The translations under genes were made by a program, and so were the position numbers. The notes beneath the pieces were generated by a model, which had not been told where the DNA came from, searched no databases, and was given only the letters and a program-made list of their open reading frames with translations. A stretch of DNA of 64,000 nt. Source: CAWFMO01 sp963817065. GTDB taxonomy: Bacteria > Actinomycetota > Thermoleophilia > Solirubrobacterales > 70-9. Positions 32,908 to 41,965 of this stretch are shown piece after piece (within the stretch, counting starts at the first letter, position 1; the number at the start of each line of letters is the position of its first letter). The stretch lies in NCBI GenBank assembly GCA_963817065.1, contig CAWFMO010000002.1, positions 620,001 through 684,000 on the forward strand. The letters run 5' to 3'.

Positions 32908-33677
32908 TATCGCTGACAGCTCGGGCACCAGTACGTGGCGCGCGCGTCATCGCCCTGGGCGCGCGAGCGGATCGGGGTCCGGCAGCGCGGGCACGGCTGT
33001 CTGGCGCGCTTGTACACGCGCTTGGGCTGGCGGCCGGATTCGACCGCGGCGGCCATCAGGTCGCGGGTCACGGAGACCACTTCGGCGAGCTCGGCGTCGT
33101 CGAGATCGCCGATCGCGCGCCAGGGATCGACGCCGGCCGCGAAGCAGCCCTCGGACTTGTAGATGTTCCCGATCCCCGCCAGCGCCGACTGGTCGAGGAG
33201 CGCGTCGCCGAGCTCGCGGGCGGGCCGCTGGGCGCGCAGCGACGCGACCCCGCGCTCGGCCGTGAACCCGGCGCCGAGGATGTCGGGCCCGAGCCGCGCG
33301 AGCCGCGGGTGGCGGTGGAGCGCCGAGCGCTTGAGCAGCTCGAGCTCCGAGCCGCCGAACATCACGGCCTCTGCGCGCTCGGATGCGAGCGCGAGCCAGG
33401 CCGAGCGCCGCGGCTTTCGCCAGCGCTCGCCGCGGCTGTAGAGGTGCCAGGCGCCGCTCATCTTCAGGTGGCTGCGGACGGCGAGTCCGCCGTCGAAGCC
33501 GAGCAGCAGGTGCTTGCCGCGGGCCTCCACCGACTCGAGCGTCTCGCCCTCGAGCCGCGACGCGGTGCGGTGCAGCGGGCTGCGCGGATTCGGCGCCTCG
33601 GCGGCGACGATCGGGTCGCCCTCGAGTGCGGCGCCGATCCGCCGCGCGAGCCCGTGGATCGTGTCGCCTTCGGCCAC
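32907..33677 (-). CDS. Fpg/Nei-family DNA glycosylase-like protein (Ala at catalytic Pro position)
   Basis: Base-excision repair glycosylase/AP lyase family, 256 residues. Landmarks: AEGDTIHGLARRIGAAL, GKHLLLGFDGGLAVRSHLKM, LLDQSALAGIGNIYKSEGCF (H2TH region), then the zinc finger CPRC-x16-CPSC. The GTG start gives Met-Ala-Glu, whereas the family depends on Met-Pro-Glu with the N-terminal Pro as Schiff-base nucleophile. Codon 2 is GCC, with CCC or CCG expected. The Glu3 partner and GDT are kept. It is therefore either a catalytically altered form or read from a wrong base. Overlaps the regulator gene by one base; 10 bases after lhr. Confidence 0.8.
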   Translation of the reverse strand: MAEGDTIHGLARRIGAALEGDPIVAAEAPNPRSPLHRTASRLEGETLESVEARGKHLLLGFDGGLAVRSHLKMSGAWHLYSRGERWRKPRRSAWLALASERAEAVMFGGSELELLKRSALHRHPRLARLGPDILGAGFTAERGVASLRAQRPARELGDALLDQSALAGIGNIYKSEGCFAAGVDPWRAIGDLDDAELAEVVSVTRDLMAAAVESGRQPKRVYKRARQPCPRCRTPIRSRAQGDDARATYWCPSCQR

Positions 33678-33687
33678 CTCGACGCTC

Positions 33688-36600
33688 CTAGGCGGTCGCG
33701 ACCAGGCGCCGCGGCTGGCGGCGGAAGCCGGCGGCGACGATCAGCGACTCGAGCTCGGATCCGATCACCGGCTCGCCGTCGATCCGCTCGATCCCGAGCT
33801 TCGCGATCCGGCCGCTGCGCGCCGCGACGCTGAGCTCCGACAGCGCCCCCGAGAGCTCCTCGCCCTCGAGCTCGGTCAGCCGCAGGACGCCGCGGCCGCC
33901 GCGCTCGACGTAGAGCTGTGGCTCGCCGTCGCGGAGCAGGACGTAGGCGCCTGGGGCCCGGGCCGGGCGCCGCCGGTCCTCGAGCTTCGGCCACGGCAGC
34001 GTCGCGCCGTAGGGATTGGCGGGGTCGGTCGCGGCGAGCAGCAGGTACTCGCCCTCCCCGTGTGGCAGCGCCCGCAGCCGCTCGACCGCGCCCGGGAGCG
34101 CGAACTGCGCCCCCCCGAGCCCCTCGACGAAGTAGCCGCGCCGCGTCGTCCCGAGCAGCTCGAGGTTGGTCAGCTCGCCGTAGAGGGTGGAGAACCCGCC
34201 CGGGACGCCCTCGGCGAGCACGGTCTCGCGGGTGACGATCCCGTGACGCTCGAGCATCAGCTCGGCCTGGGCGCGGAGCCGCGGCCCTGCGGCGGGGGCG
34301 TTGTCGAACAGCGGCGCGGTCAGCGACCAGCGCCCGAGCACCGTCCCCGCGGCCGCGGGGCGGCGGCGGGCGAAGCGGCGCCCGCTGCGCTCGCGCTGCT
34401 GGGCGGCGCGCAGCCGCGGCGCCCGCAGCGGCGCGAAGGCGTCGTTGGTCGCCTCGCCGGACCAGGCGAGGTCCCAGAGCGCCTCGTGGAGCTCTTCGGC
34501 CGAGAGCGCGTCCTCGTTGCCGTCGCGAAGCTCGAGCAGGTCGAGCCAGAAGCAAGGTCCCTGCCCGAGCCGCTCGCGGATCGCGTCGACAACCTCCCCT
34601 TCCGGTCGATCGAGTTTGGCGTTGGCGGGCGGCGGCCCCGCGATCCGCACGTCCTCGCGAAAGTAGAGCGCGACGCGGCCGTCGTTTCGGCCCAGCGCGC
34701 CGGCGCCGATCCAGACCAGCTCGCCGCTCGTGCAGAGCTCGTCGAGCCAGGCCGGGCTGTAGCCGCCGAGCCGGCGCGGGAGGACGTCGTTCTCCCAGAC
34801 CTTGGGCGTCAGCGCGACGCCCTGGAGCGGAACGAGCGCCTCCCGCAGCCGGTCGGGGCCGCCGCCGCCGGAGCGGTGGGCGTCGATGTTGTGCCAGGAG
34901 GCGACGAAGCGCGCGAGCTCGTTGCGGTCGGCGGGCTCGACGTCGCGGCGCAGCCGCGCGAGGCTGGCGCGGCGGATCCGCCGCAGGACGTCGGCGTCGC
35001 ACCACTCGCGCTCGGTCCCGCCGGGGAGCAGCTCGCCGCGGACGAGGTCGCCGGAGCGCTCGAGTTCGCGCAGCGCCGGGGTCGGGTCGACGCCGTAGCG
35101 CGCCTTGGCCTGAGCGGTCGGGAACGGGATGTGGATCCGGGCGTAACGGCGGATCAGCTCGCGGAGCGAGTCGTCGACCTCGGCGATGAAGGAGTCGGGG
35201 AGGCCCGCCGGGGGTGGGACTCCCAATGCGTCCCGGTACATGCCCGCGTCCTCGGCGGCGATCCAGCGCTCCTCGCCCGCGATCCGGACCTTGGCCGCGC
35301 GGCGCTCCTTCTCGAGCTTGTCGAGCATCGTCGCCGCCGAGTAGCCCTCGGCGACGCGCAGCTCGCACTCCTCGAGCGTCAGGTCGCCGAGTCGGCGGAG
35401 AACCTGCTGGAGCGCGTCGCGGTCCTTGGCCGCGGCCTCCTCGACCAGGATCTGCAGCGAGGCCTCGACCTCCTCGAGCGCGTCGGGGTCGATCAGCTCG
35501 CGGAGCTCCTCCTGGCCGAGCAGCTCACGCAGCAGCTCGCGGTCGAGCGACAGCGCCGCCGCGCGGCGCTCGGCGTTCGGCGTGTCGCCCTCGTACATGT
35601 AGGTCGCGACGTAGTCGAAGAGCAGCGATGACGCAAACGGGGAAGCCGTGGGGGTCTCGACCTCGACCAGCGAGATGCTGCGCGAGTGGAGCCCGCGCAG
35701 CAGCTCCTCGAGCGCCGGCAGGTCGAGGACGTCGCGCATGCACTCGCGGTATGTCTCGAGAATCACCGGGAAGCGGGGGAAGTCGCGCGCGACCTCGAGC
35801 AGGCTCTGCGACTTGAGCCGCTGCTGCCAGAGCGGCGTCCGCTTGCCGGGCCAGGCGCGCGGGATCAGCAGCGAGCGGGCGGCGTTCTCGCGGAAGCGGG
35901 CGCCGAACAGCGCCGAGCCGGAGAGCTCGCGGACGACGAGCTCCTCGATCTCGTCGGGCTCGATCAGGACCAGGTCGGCGGGCGGCGGCTCGTCGGCGTC
36001 CGGGAGGTGGATGACGATCCCGTCGTCGGACCAGATCGCGTCGGCCTCGAGGTCCTGGTCGTCGCGGATCTTGGCCGAGAGCGCCAGCCCCCAGGCGGCG
36101 TGGACTCGCCCGCCCCAGGGCGAGAGCACGCAGAGCCGCCAGTCGCCGATCTCGTCGCGGAAGCGCTCGATCACGATGTTCTGGTCGGAGGGCACGACCC
36201 GGGTCGCCTCCTGCTGCTCGCGCAGGTACGAGGTCAGGTTCTGGGCCGCCTTGCGGTCGAGGTGGTAGTCCTTCGCGAGCTGCTCGGGCTCGGCCGTGAC
36301 CGCCTCGCGGCAGAAGGCGCCGATCGCCTTGCCGAGGTCGGAGGGGCGGCCGATCCCGTCGCCGCGCCAGAAGGGAACCGCACCCGGCGCTCCTGGCGCC
36401 GGGGTCACAATCACTCGGTCTCGCGTGATCTCCTCGATCCGCCAGGTCGAGGCGCCGAGCAGGAAGGTCTGGCCCGCCCGCGCCTCGTAGACCATCTCTT
36501 CGTCGAGCTCGCCGACGCGGCGGCCATCCGGGAGGTGGACGCCGTAGAGGCCGCGATCGGGGATCGTGCCCGCGTTTGCGATCGCGAGCTGGCGGGCGCC

Positions 36601-38235
36601 GGGGCGGCCGCGGATCTTTCCGGCGGTCCGGTCCCAGACGATCCGCGGGCGGAGCTCTGCGAAGCGATCCGACGGATAGCGCCCGTCGAGCATGTCGAGC
36701 ACGTTCTCGAGCTGCTCGCGCGAGAGCTCGCGGAAGCTGTCGGTTCCGGTGACCAGCGTCTCGACCTCGTCGACGTCCCACTCGTCGAGCGCCGCCATCG
36801 CGACCAGGTGCTGGGCGAGGACGTCGAGCGGGTTCTGGGGGATGACCGTCTCCTCGATCTCGCCCTCGCGCATCCGCCGCGCGACGACCGCGCACTCGAG
36901 CAGGTCGGCGCGGAACTTCGGGAACACGCGCCCCTTCGAGACCTCGCCGAGCCCGTGGCCGGCGCGGCCGATCCGCTGCAGCCCGCGGGTGACCGACTTC
37001 GGCGACTCGATCTGGACCACGAGGTCGACGGCGCCCATGTCGATCCCGAGCTCGAGCGAGGAGGTCGCGACGATGCACGGGATCTGGCCCGACTTGAGCA
37101 GCTCCTCGACCGTTGCCCGTTCTTCGTGACTGAGGCTTCCATGGTGAGCGCGGGCAACGTCATTAACCGGCACCTCCTCCGCTTCGCGTCCGGGGGTGCC
37201 GGGTGACAGGTCGTGTCCACCATGCTCAGTGGCTGGTAGCTCCTGCTCCTGCTCCTCGTTAGCGAGCTCGTTGAGTCGTTTCGCGAGCCGCTCGGCGCCG
37301 CGGCGGTTGTTGACGAAGACGATCGTCGAGGTGTGCTCGCGGACGAGGCGCAGGAGCTCGGGGTAGACCGAGGGCCAGATCGAGCGCGCGTTGACCTTCG
37401 GGTCGAGCGAGGCCTCGAGCGGCCCGGGGTCGATCCGGTCCGGAGATTCGGGGGGAGCCTTGCCCGAGTCGCCGCCGTCCTGGCGCTTCTCGGTGTTCGC
37501 GTCGAGCTCGGTCATGTCCTCGACCGGGACGCAGATCTCGAGGTCGAGCTCCTTGAGCACCCCGGCGTCGACGATCTCGCAGTCGCGGCGCGGGCCGACA
37601 AGGAACCCGGCCACGACCTCGAGCGGACGCTGGGTGGCCGAGAGGCCGATTCTTTGTACCGGCCCGTCATTGAGCTTCTCGAGCCGCTCCAGGGTGACCA
37701 TCAGGTGCGCGCCGCGCTTTGACTGGGCGACCGAGTGGATCTCGTCGACGATCACCGCCTCGACCCCGGCGAGGATCTCTCGCGCCTGCGAGCTCATCAT
37801 CAGGTAGAGCGACTCGGGGGTGGTGATCAGGATGTCGGGCGGCTCGCGGAGCATCTTGCGGCGCTCGTTCTGGGGCGTGTCGCCGGTCCGCAGCCCGACC
37901 GAGATCGGCGCCTTGATCCCCGCGAGCGGCGCTCGCAGGTTGCGCTCGATGTCGTAGGAGAGCGCCTTCAGCGGCGAGACGTAGACGATCTTCACCCCCT
38001 GGCCGAGCTCTTCGGGCCTTCGCGCGAGCGTGTCGATCCCCCAGAGGAACGACGCGAGCGTCTTGCCCGAGCCCGTCGGGGCGCAGATCAGCGTGTGGGC
38101 GCCGGAGGTGATCTTCGGCCAGCCCTGCGCCTGGGCGGGCGTCGGGGCCTCGAACGATGCCTCGAACCAGCGCCTTACGGGGGCGCTGAACGGCTCGAGT
38201 GCCCGTTTCTGGGTCGCTTTTTCGTCAGTGGCCAA
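33688..38235 (-). CDS. lhr: Lhr-type ATP-dependent DNA helicase
   Basis: Large helicase-related protein, a 3'-5' SF2 helicase in DNA repair. At 1515 residues it has the usual full Lhr length. Walker A APTGSGKT at 52-59, DEIH box (VIVDEIHSVAQSKRGAHL), LSATQRPLE, then FVNNRRGAERLAKRLNELA and HHGSLSHEERATVEELLKSG, TSSLELGIDMGAVDLV, QRIGRAGHG; the winged-helix and long Lhr C-terminal domains follow. Between NELA and VARAHHG is a non-conserved insert (~residues 333-360) whose DNA contains an 8-bp inverted repeat (37167-37202). It is followed by the Nei-like gene, forming a repair operon. Confidence 0.92.
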   Translation of the reverse strand: MATDEKATQKRALEPFSAPVRRWFEASFEAPTPAQAQGWPKITSGAHTLICAPTGSGKTLASFLWGIDTLARRPEELGQGVKIVYVSPLKALSYDIERNLRAPLAGIKAPISVGLRTGDTPQNERRKMLREPPDILITTPESLYLMMSSQAREILAGVEAVIVDEIHSVAQSKRGAHLMVTLERLEKLNDGPVQRIGLSATQRPLEVVAGFLVGPRRDCEIVDAGVLKELDLEICVPVEDMTELDANTEKRQDGGDSGKAPPESPDRIDPGPLEASLDPKVNARSIWPSVYPELLRLVREHTSTIVFVNNRRGAERLAKRLNELANEEQEQELPATEHGGHDLSPGTPGREAEEVPVNDVARAHHGSLSHEERATVEELLKSGQIPCIVATSSLELGIDMGAVDLVVQIESPKSVTRGLQRIGRAGHGLGEVSKGRVFPKFRADLLECAVVARRMREGEIEETVIPQNPLDVLAQHLVAMAALDEWDVDEVETLVTGTDSFRELSREQLENVLDMLDGRYPSDRFAELRPRIVWDRTAGKIRGRPGARQLAIANAGTIPDRGLYGVHLPDGRRVGELDEEMVYEARAGQTFLLGASTWRIEEITRDRVIVTPAPGAPGAVPFWRGDGIGRPSDLGKAIGAFCREAVTAEPEQLAKDYHLDRKAAQNLTSYLREQQEATRVVPSDQNIVIERFRDEIGDWRLCVLSPWGGRVHAAWGLALSAKIRDDQDLEADAIWSDDGIVIHLPDADEPPPADLVLIEPDEIEELVVRELSGSALFGARFRENAARSLLIPRAWPGKRTPLWQQRLKSQSLLEVARDFPRFPVILETYRECMRDVLDLPALEELLRGLHSRSISLVEVETPTASPFASSLLFDYVATYMYEGDTPNAERRAAALSLDRELLRELLGQEELRELIDPDALEEVEASLQILVEEAAAKDRDALQQVLRRLGDLTLEECELRVAEGYSAATMLDKLEKERRAAKVRIAGEERWIAAEDAGMYRDALGVPPPAGLPDSFIAEVDDSLRELIRRYARIHIPFPTAQAKARYGVDPTPALRELERSGDLVRGELLPGGTEREWCDADVLRRIRRASLARLRRDVEPADRNELARFVASWHNIDAHRSGGGGPDRLREALVPLQGVALTPKVWENDVLPRRLGGYSPAWLDELCTSGELVWIGAGALGRNDGRVALYFREDVRIAGPPPANAKLDRPEGEVVDAIRERLGQGPCFWLDLLELRDGNEDALSAEELHEALWDLAWSGEATNDAFAPLRAPRLRAAQQRERSGRRFARRRPAAAGTVLGRWSLTAPLFDNAPAAGPRLRAQAELMLERHGIVTRETVLAEGVPGGFSTLYGELTNLELLGTTRRGYFVEGLGGAQFALPGAVERLRALPHGEGEYLLLAATDPANPYGATLPWPKLEDRRRPARAPGAYVLLRDGEPQLYVERGGRGVLRLTELEGEELSGALSELSVAARSGRIAKLGIERIDGEPVIGSELESLIVAAGFRRQPRRLVATA
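37167..37202. repeat. Inverted repeat inside lhr, possible inserted palindromic element
   Basis: CCGGCACC (37167-37174) and GGTGCCGG (37195-37202) flank a loop with CTCCGCTTCGCGTCCG. The same 16 bases occur at 53688-53703 in the loop of another hairpin (GCCGGC...GCCGGC). It lies exactly in the variable insert of the helicase. Two copies only, so the link is weak. Confidence 0.35.
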
Positions 38236-38295
38236 CCGATCGACTTTAGCGGGTGACCCCGGCCGGCTTCCAGCGTTGCGAGATAGACTCGCCGC

Positions 38296-38781
38296 GTGAG
38301 AATCGGGCGTTCAGCGCGGGGTTGCCTCGCTCTCTCGGCAATCGCCTGCTCGGTGATCGCGGCGCTTTGCGCGCCGACGGCGGCGGCTACGACGACGCCG
38401 GAGTTCATCGCCGCCGCCGACCAGATCTGCGCCGCGGAGCTCCCCAAGGACGCCCGCATCTTCAGCAAGGCCGTGCGCAGCCTCCGCGGCGGCGACGAGC
38501 GAACCGCCGGCCGACTCTTCATCCGCAGCCAGCGGATCGAGCTCGTGATGGTGAACCGGATCGCAGCGCTGCCACAGCCGACCGACTCGCTCTACGATCC
38601 GCGAATCGACCAATGGATCGCACTGCAGGGGGGCTCGGCGCGAACGCGGATCCGCTTCGCGAGGGGGCTGATCTCCGGCAAGCCGCTCGCGGTCCTCGAT
38701 CGAATCGACAACGAAGCGGCGCGCAAGGGGAACCAGGCGGCCAAGGTCGGCTCGCAGATCGGATTCCAGCAATGCGCCTGA
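38296..38781 (+). CDS. Exported protein of unknown function
   Basis: GTG start, 161 residues. The signal peptide has a twin-arginine-like but Sec-compatible start (RIGRSARGCLALSAIACSVI, cleavage near TAAA-TTT). The mature part is helical with two cysteines (AADQICAAELPKDARIF near the start, the last CA at the end): ERTAGRLFIRSQRIELVMVN, LYDPRIDQWIALQGGSART, ARKGNQAAKVGSQIGFQQCA. This looks like a small four-helix secreted protein with one disulfide. Overlaps the next gene by 10 bases, so both are expressed together. Divergent from lhr. Confidence 0.7.
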   Translation: MRIGRSARGCLALSAIACSVIAALCAPTAAATTTPEFIAAADQICAAELPKDARIFSKAVRSLRGGDERTAGRLFIRSQRIELVMVNRIAALPQPTDSLYDPRIDQWIALQGGSARTRIRFARGLISGKPLAVLDRIDNEAARKGNQAAKVGSQIGFQQCA

Positions 38782-39572
38782 GGATCGCGCTCATAGCCTT
38801 CGCGGCACTTGCAACCTTCCCCGCCGCCGCGGCAGCCAAGACCGAGGTCGCGGCGCTCGGCACCGTGACCGCCGAGCTGACCTACGAGGAGCGGGCCAGC
38901 GGTTTCCCCGAGTTCTTCAATCTCCAGGAGCGGATCCTGCGCGGCGGCGTCGTCGCCTTCTCGGCCCCCTCCCCGCCGAGCTCTTCGTGCCCCGACGGCT
39001 GCCCGGCGCTGCCGGCGTTCGCGGGCCGCGCCAACGCGGTCAAGGTCGTCCAGCTCGACGCCACGCCCGAGCCCGAGGTGATCTACGACTACTTCACCGG
39101 CGGCGCCCACTGCTGCTTCTACTCGCACATCCTCCGCTACCAGGCGGGCGCGTACACGGGCATGCTCCACGACTGGCTCGACCCCGGCTACACGCTCCAG
39201 GAGCTGAATGGCGACACCATCCCCGAGTTCGTGAGCGCCGACGGGCGCTTCGGCTACGTCTTCGGATCCTTTGCCGGCTCGCGCTTCCCGCCCCAGATCT
39301 GGCGCTACGAGAACGGCCTCCTGGCCGACGTCACGCGCCAGTTTCCGGACCGGATCAAGGCCGCGGCCCGGAAGCTGCGCCGGACCTACAAGCGCAACCC
39401 CGACCGGCTCGGGGTCGAGCAGGTCCTGCTCGGCTACACCGCGGACGAATGCCTGCTCGGGAGCTGCGGCCCCGGCTTCAAGCTGATCAAGCAGGCGGCC
39501 AAGGGCGACTTCGTCAAGGCGCGCTTCCTCTCACAGGTCAAGCGCTTCCTGGGCAAGGTCGGCTACCTCTAA
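38772..39572 (+). CDS. Exported protein with FG-GAP-like repeats, unknown function
   Basis: ATG at 38772 gives 266 residues with signal peptide LRIALIAFAALATFPAAAAA. The mature domain shows beta-propeller-like FG-GAP traits: VVQLDATPEPEVIYDYFTGG, AHCCFYSHILRY, LDPGYTLQELNGDTIPEFVS, ADGRFGYVFGSFAGSRFPPQ, IWRYENGLLADVTRQFP. NGDTIPEF and DATPEPEV are the Asp-rich turns. A basic helix (KLRRTYKRNPDRLG) and two Cys (ECLLGSCGPGF) lie near the end. Probably exported with the preceding gene product. Function unknown. Confidence 0.7.
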   Translation: MRLRIALIAFAALATFPAAAAAKTEVAALGTVTAELTYEERASGFPEFFNLQERILRGGVVAFSAPSPPSSSCPDGCPALPAFAGRANAVKVVQLDATPEPEVIYDYFTGGAHCCFYSHILRYQAGAYTGMLHDWLDPGYTLQELNGDTIPEFVSADGRFGYVFGSFAGSRFPPQIWRYENGLLADVTRQFPDRIKAAARKLRRTYKRNPDRLGVEQVLLGYTADECLLGSCGPGFKLIKQAAKGDFVKARFLSQVKRFLGKVGYL

Positions 39573-39575
39573 CGC

Positions 39576-40121
39576 CTAGAACGGCAGCTCGGCGGCGATC
39601 TCGGCGAGCTTCGGGGCGCTTTTGTCGCGCTCGGAGAGCAGCGGGTCTGAGATCGGCCACTCGATCCCGACCTCGGGGTCGTCCCAGGCGAAGCCCGCCT
39701 CGGTCTCGGGGTCGTAGTAGCTCGAGAGCTTGTAGGCGACGTCGGCTTCGTCGCTGAGCACGCAGAACCCGTGGCCGAAGCCGACCGGGACCAGGAGCTG
39801 GCGGTGGGTCTCGTCGTCGAGCTCGTAGCCCTCCCACTGGCCGCGGGTCGAAGAGTCTGCACGCAGGTCGACGGCGACGTCCCAGATCCGGCCCCGCAGG
39901 CAGCGCACGAGCTTCGCCTGGCCGGGCGTGGTCTGGAAGTGGATCCCTCGCAGCGTCCCCTTGGCCGAGCGCGAGTGGTTCTCCTGGACGAAGTCGAGAT
40001 CGACGCCCGCACCGGCCCAGGTGTCGCGGCGGAAGGTCTCGGCGAGGAAGCCGCGCTCGTCGCCGTGGGGCTCGACCTCGAGCAGGACGACCCCATCGAG
40101 CTTCGTCTCGAGCCGCTTCAC
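39576..40121 (-). CDS. rfbC: dTDP-4-dehydrorhamnose 3,5-epimerase
   Basis: Epimerises C3 and C5 of dTDP-4-keto-6-deoxyglucose, step 3 of dTDP-L-rhamnose synthesis. The GTG start overlaps the stop of rfbB by four bases (GTGA) and gives 181 residues, the family length. Cupin landmarks: DERGFLAETFRRD, DFVQENHSRSAKGTLRGIHF (catalytic His), QTTPGQAKLVRCLRGRIWDV, VPVGFGHGFCVLSDEADVAY. Last gene of rfbA-rfbD-rfbB-rfbC. Confidence 0.95.
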   Translation of the reverse strand: MKRLETKLDGVVLLEVEPHGDERGFLAETFRRDTWAGAGVDLDFVQENHSRSAKGTLRGIHFQTTPGQAKLVRCLRGRIWDVAVDLRADSSTRGQWEGYELDDETHRQLLVPVGFGHGFCVLSDEADVAYKLSSYYDPETEAGFAWDDPEVGIEWPISDPLLSERDKSAPKLAEIAAELPF

Positions 40122-41113
40122 GTCAGCTTCTTCCCGTATTGGCGCTCGTAGTACTCGCGGTACTCGCCGGAGCGGATCGGCTGCCACCAGTCCTCGTTCT
40201 CGCGGTACCAGTCGACGGTCCGAGCGATCCCCTCCTCGAACGTGACCAGCGGCTCCCATCCGAGGGTCGCGAGCTTTCCGGAGGAGAGCGAGTAGCGCTC
40301 GTCGTGGCCGGGGCGGTCGCGGACGTGCTCGATCAGCGACTCGTCGCGGCCGGTGAGCTCGAGGATCTTCTTGACGACCTCGATGTTCGGGAGCTCGTCG
40401 GGACCCCCGGCGTTGTAGGCCTGGCCGGGCTCGCCGCGCTCGAGCACGGCGGCGATCGCGGCGCAGCTGTCCTCGACGTAGAGCCAGTTGCGGATCTGCA
40501 TCCCGTCGCCGTAGACGGGCAGCGGGTCGCCGGCGAGCGCGTTGAGGACGCAGAGCGGGATCAGCTTCTCGGGGTGCTGGCGCGGCCCGTAGTTGTTCGA
40601 GGCGCGGAAGATCACCGCCTCGGAGCCGTAGGTGCGGGCGAAGGCGCCGACGATCAGGTCGCCGCCGGCCTTCGAGGCCGCGTAGGGCGAGGAGGGCGCG
40701 AGCGGCGAGTCCTCGGTCGCCGAGCCCTCGGCGAAGTCGCCGTAGACCTCGTCGGTCGAGACCTGGAGGTAGCGGACGCCGGCTTCCCTGGCCGCGTTCA
40801 GGAGCACGAAGGTGCCGAAGACGTCGGTGGTGATGAACTCGCCCGGGCTCTCGATCGAGCGGTCAACGTGGGACTCGGCGGCGAAGTTGACCACGGCGTC
40901 GGCGCCCTCGACCGCGGCCGCGACCGCGTCGCGGTCGGCGATGTCGGCCTCGACCAACTCCCACGAGCCGTCGGGGAGCCCGTCGAGGTTCTCGCGCCGC
41001 CCCGCGTAGGTCAGCTTGTCGAGCACGCGCACGGTCTCGCCCGGGTGCTCGCCGACCCAGCGGCGGACGAAGTTCGAGCCGATGAAGCCGGCGCCGCCGG
41101 TGACCAAGATCAA
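40118..41113 (-). CDS. rfbB: dTDP-glucose 4,6-dehydratase
   Basis: Step 2 of dTDP-L-rhamnose synthesis, NAD-dependent. The 331-residue product has GGAGFIGSNFVRRW at 6-19, NFAAESHVDRSIESPGEFIT, STDEVYGD (catalytic DE) and YAASKAGGDL (YxxxK), followed by RASNNYGPRQHPEKLIPL. All active-site positions are present. Overlaps the neighbours rfbD and rfbC by four bases each, showing strict translational coupling. Confidence 0.96.
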   Translation of the reverse strand: MILVTGGAGFIGSNFVRRWVGEHPGETVRVLDKLTYAGRRENLDGLPDGSWELVEADIADRDAVAAAVEGADAVVNFAAESHVDRSIESPGEFITTDVFGTFVLLNAAREAGVRYLQVSTDEVYGDFAEGSATEDSPLAPSSPYAASKAGGDLIVGAFARTYGSEAVIFRASNNYGPRQHPEKLIPLCVLNALAGDPLPVYGDGMQIRNWLYVEDSCAAIAAVLERGEPGQAYNAGGPDELPNIEVVKKILELTGRDESLIEHVRDRPGHDERYSLSSGKLATLGWEPLVTFEEGIARTVDWYRENEDWWQPIRSGEYREYYERQYGKKLT

Positions 41114-41955
41114 GCTGACACCTCCGCTCGGCGCTCGAGGTATTCGTCGAGTCCCTCCTGCCAGGCGGGCAGCGCGATCGCGTCGTCACGCTCGCTCGCG
41201 AGCACGGAGTTCGCGGGGCGCGGCGCCGGGCGGGGGAACTCGTCGCTCGTCACCGGCTCGACCTCGCAGTCGATCGCGGCGCGGCGAAAGATCTCCTCGG
41301 TGAACTCGAACCAGGAACAGCTCCCGGACCCGGCCATGTGGCGGATCCCGAAACCGTCCCCCTCCGCCGCCCGCAGCAGCCCGGCCGCGAGGTGGCCGGT
41401 GTAGGTCGGGCAGCCGACCTGGTCGCTGACGACCTGGATCCGTTCGCGCTCGGCGCCGAGCCCGAGCATCGTCTTGACGAAGTTCTTGCGCGTCGGGCCG
41501 AAGACCCAGGCGGTGCGGACGACGTGGTGGCGCGGGTTGGCCTCGAGCGTCGCGCGCTCGCCGGCGAGCTTCGAGCGGCCGTAGGCGGAGAGCGGGCCGG
41601 TCGGGTCGCTCTCGACGTAGGCGCCGTCCTTGCCGCCGTCGAAGACGTAGTCGCTCGACGGGTAGACGACGCTGGCTTCGACCGCCGCCGTGGCCCGGGC
41701 GAGGTTGCCGGCGCCCTCGCCGTTGACGCGCGTCGCCTCCTCCTCCGCCCCCTCGGCCCCGTCGACGTCGGTCCAGGCGGCGCAGTTGATGACCGAATCG
41801 GGCCTCTCGGCGCCGACGACCTCGGAGACCCGGCCGGCGTCGGTGATGTCGAGGTCGTCGCGTCCGAGCGCCGTGACCTCATGGCCCGCCTCTCGCGCGG
41901 CGATGACGACGTCGTCGCCGAGCATCCCGTTGGCCCCCGTGACGAGAATCTTCAT
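41110..41955 (-). CDS. rfbD: dTDP-4-dehydrorhamnose reductase
   Basis: Final NADPH-dependent step to dTDP-L-rhamnose. The 281-residue product shows VTGANGMLGDDVVIAAREAG, INCAAWTDVDGAEGAEEEAT, NGEGAGNLARA, YPSSDYVFDGGKDGAYVESD, YGRSKLAGE (YxxxK), RTAWVFGPTRKNFVKTML and VSDQVGCPTYTGHLA. Normal length. Its ATGA overlap with rfbB and 10-base gap to rfbA fix the operon order. Confidence 0.96.
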   Translation of the reverse strand: MKILVTGANGMLGDDVVIAAREAGHEVTALGRDDLDITDAGRVSEVVGAERPDSVINCAAWTDVDGAEGAEEEATRVNGEGAGNLARATAAVEASVVYPSSDYVFDGGKDGAYVESDPTGPLSAYGRSKLAGERATLEANPRHHVVRTAWVFGPTRKNFVKTMLGLGAERERIQVVSDQVGCPTYTGHLAAGLLRAAEGDGFGIRHMAGSGSCSWFEFTEEIFRRAAIDCEVEPVTSDEFPRPAPRPANSVLASERDDAIALPAWQEGLDEYLERRAEVSA

Positions 41956-41965
41956 TGGCGCATCG

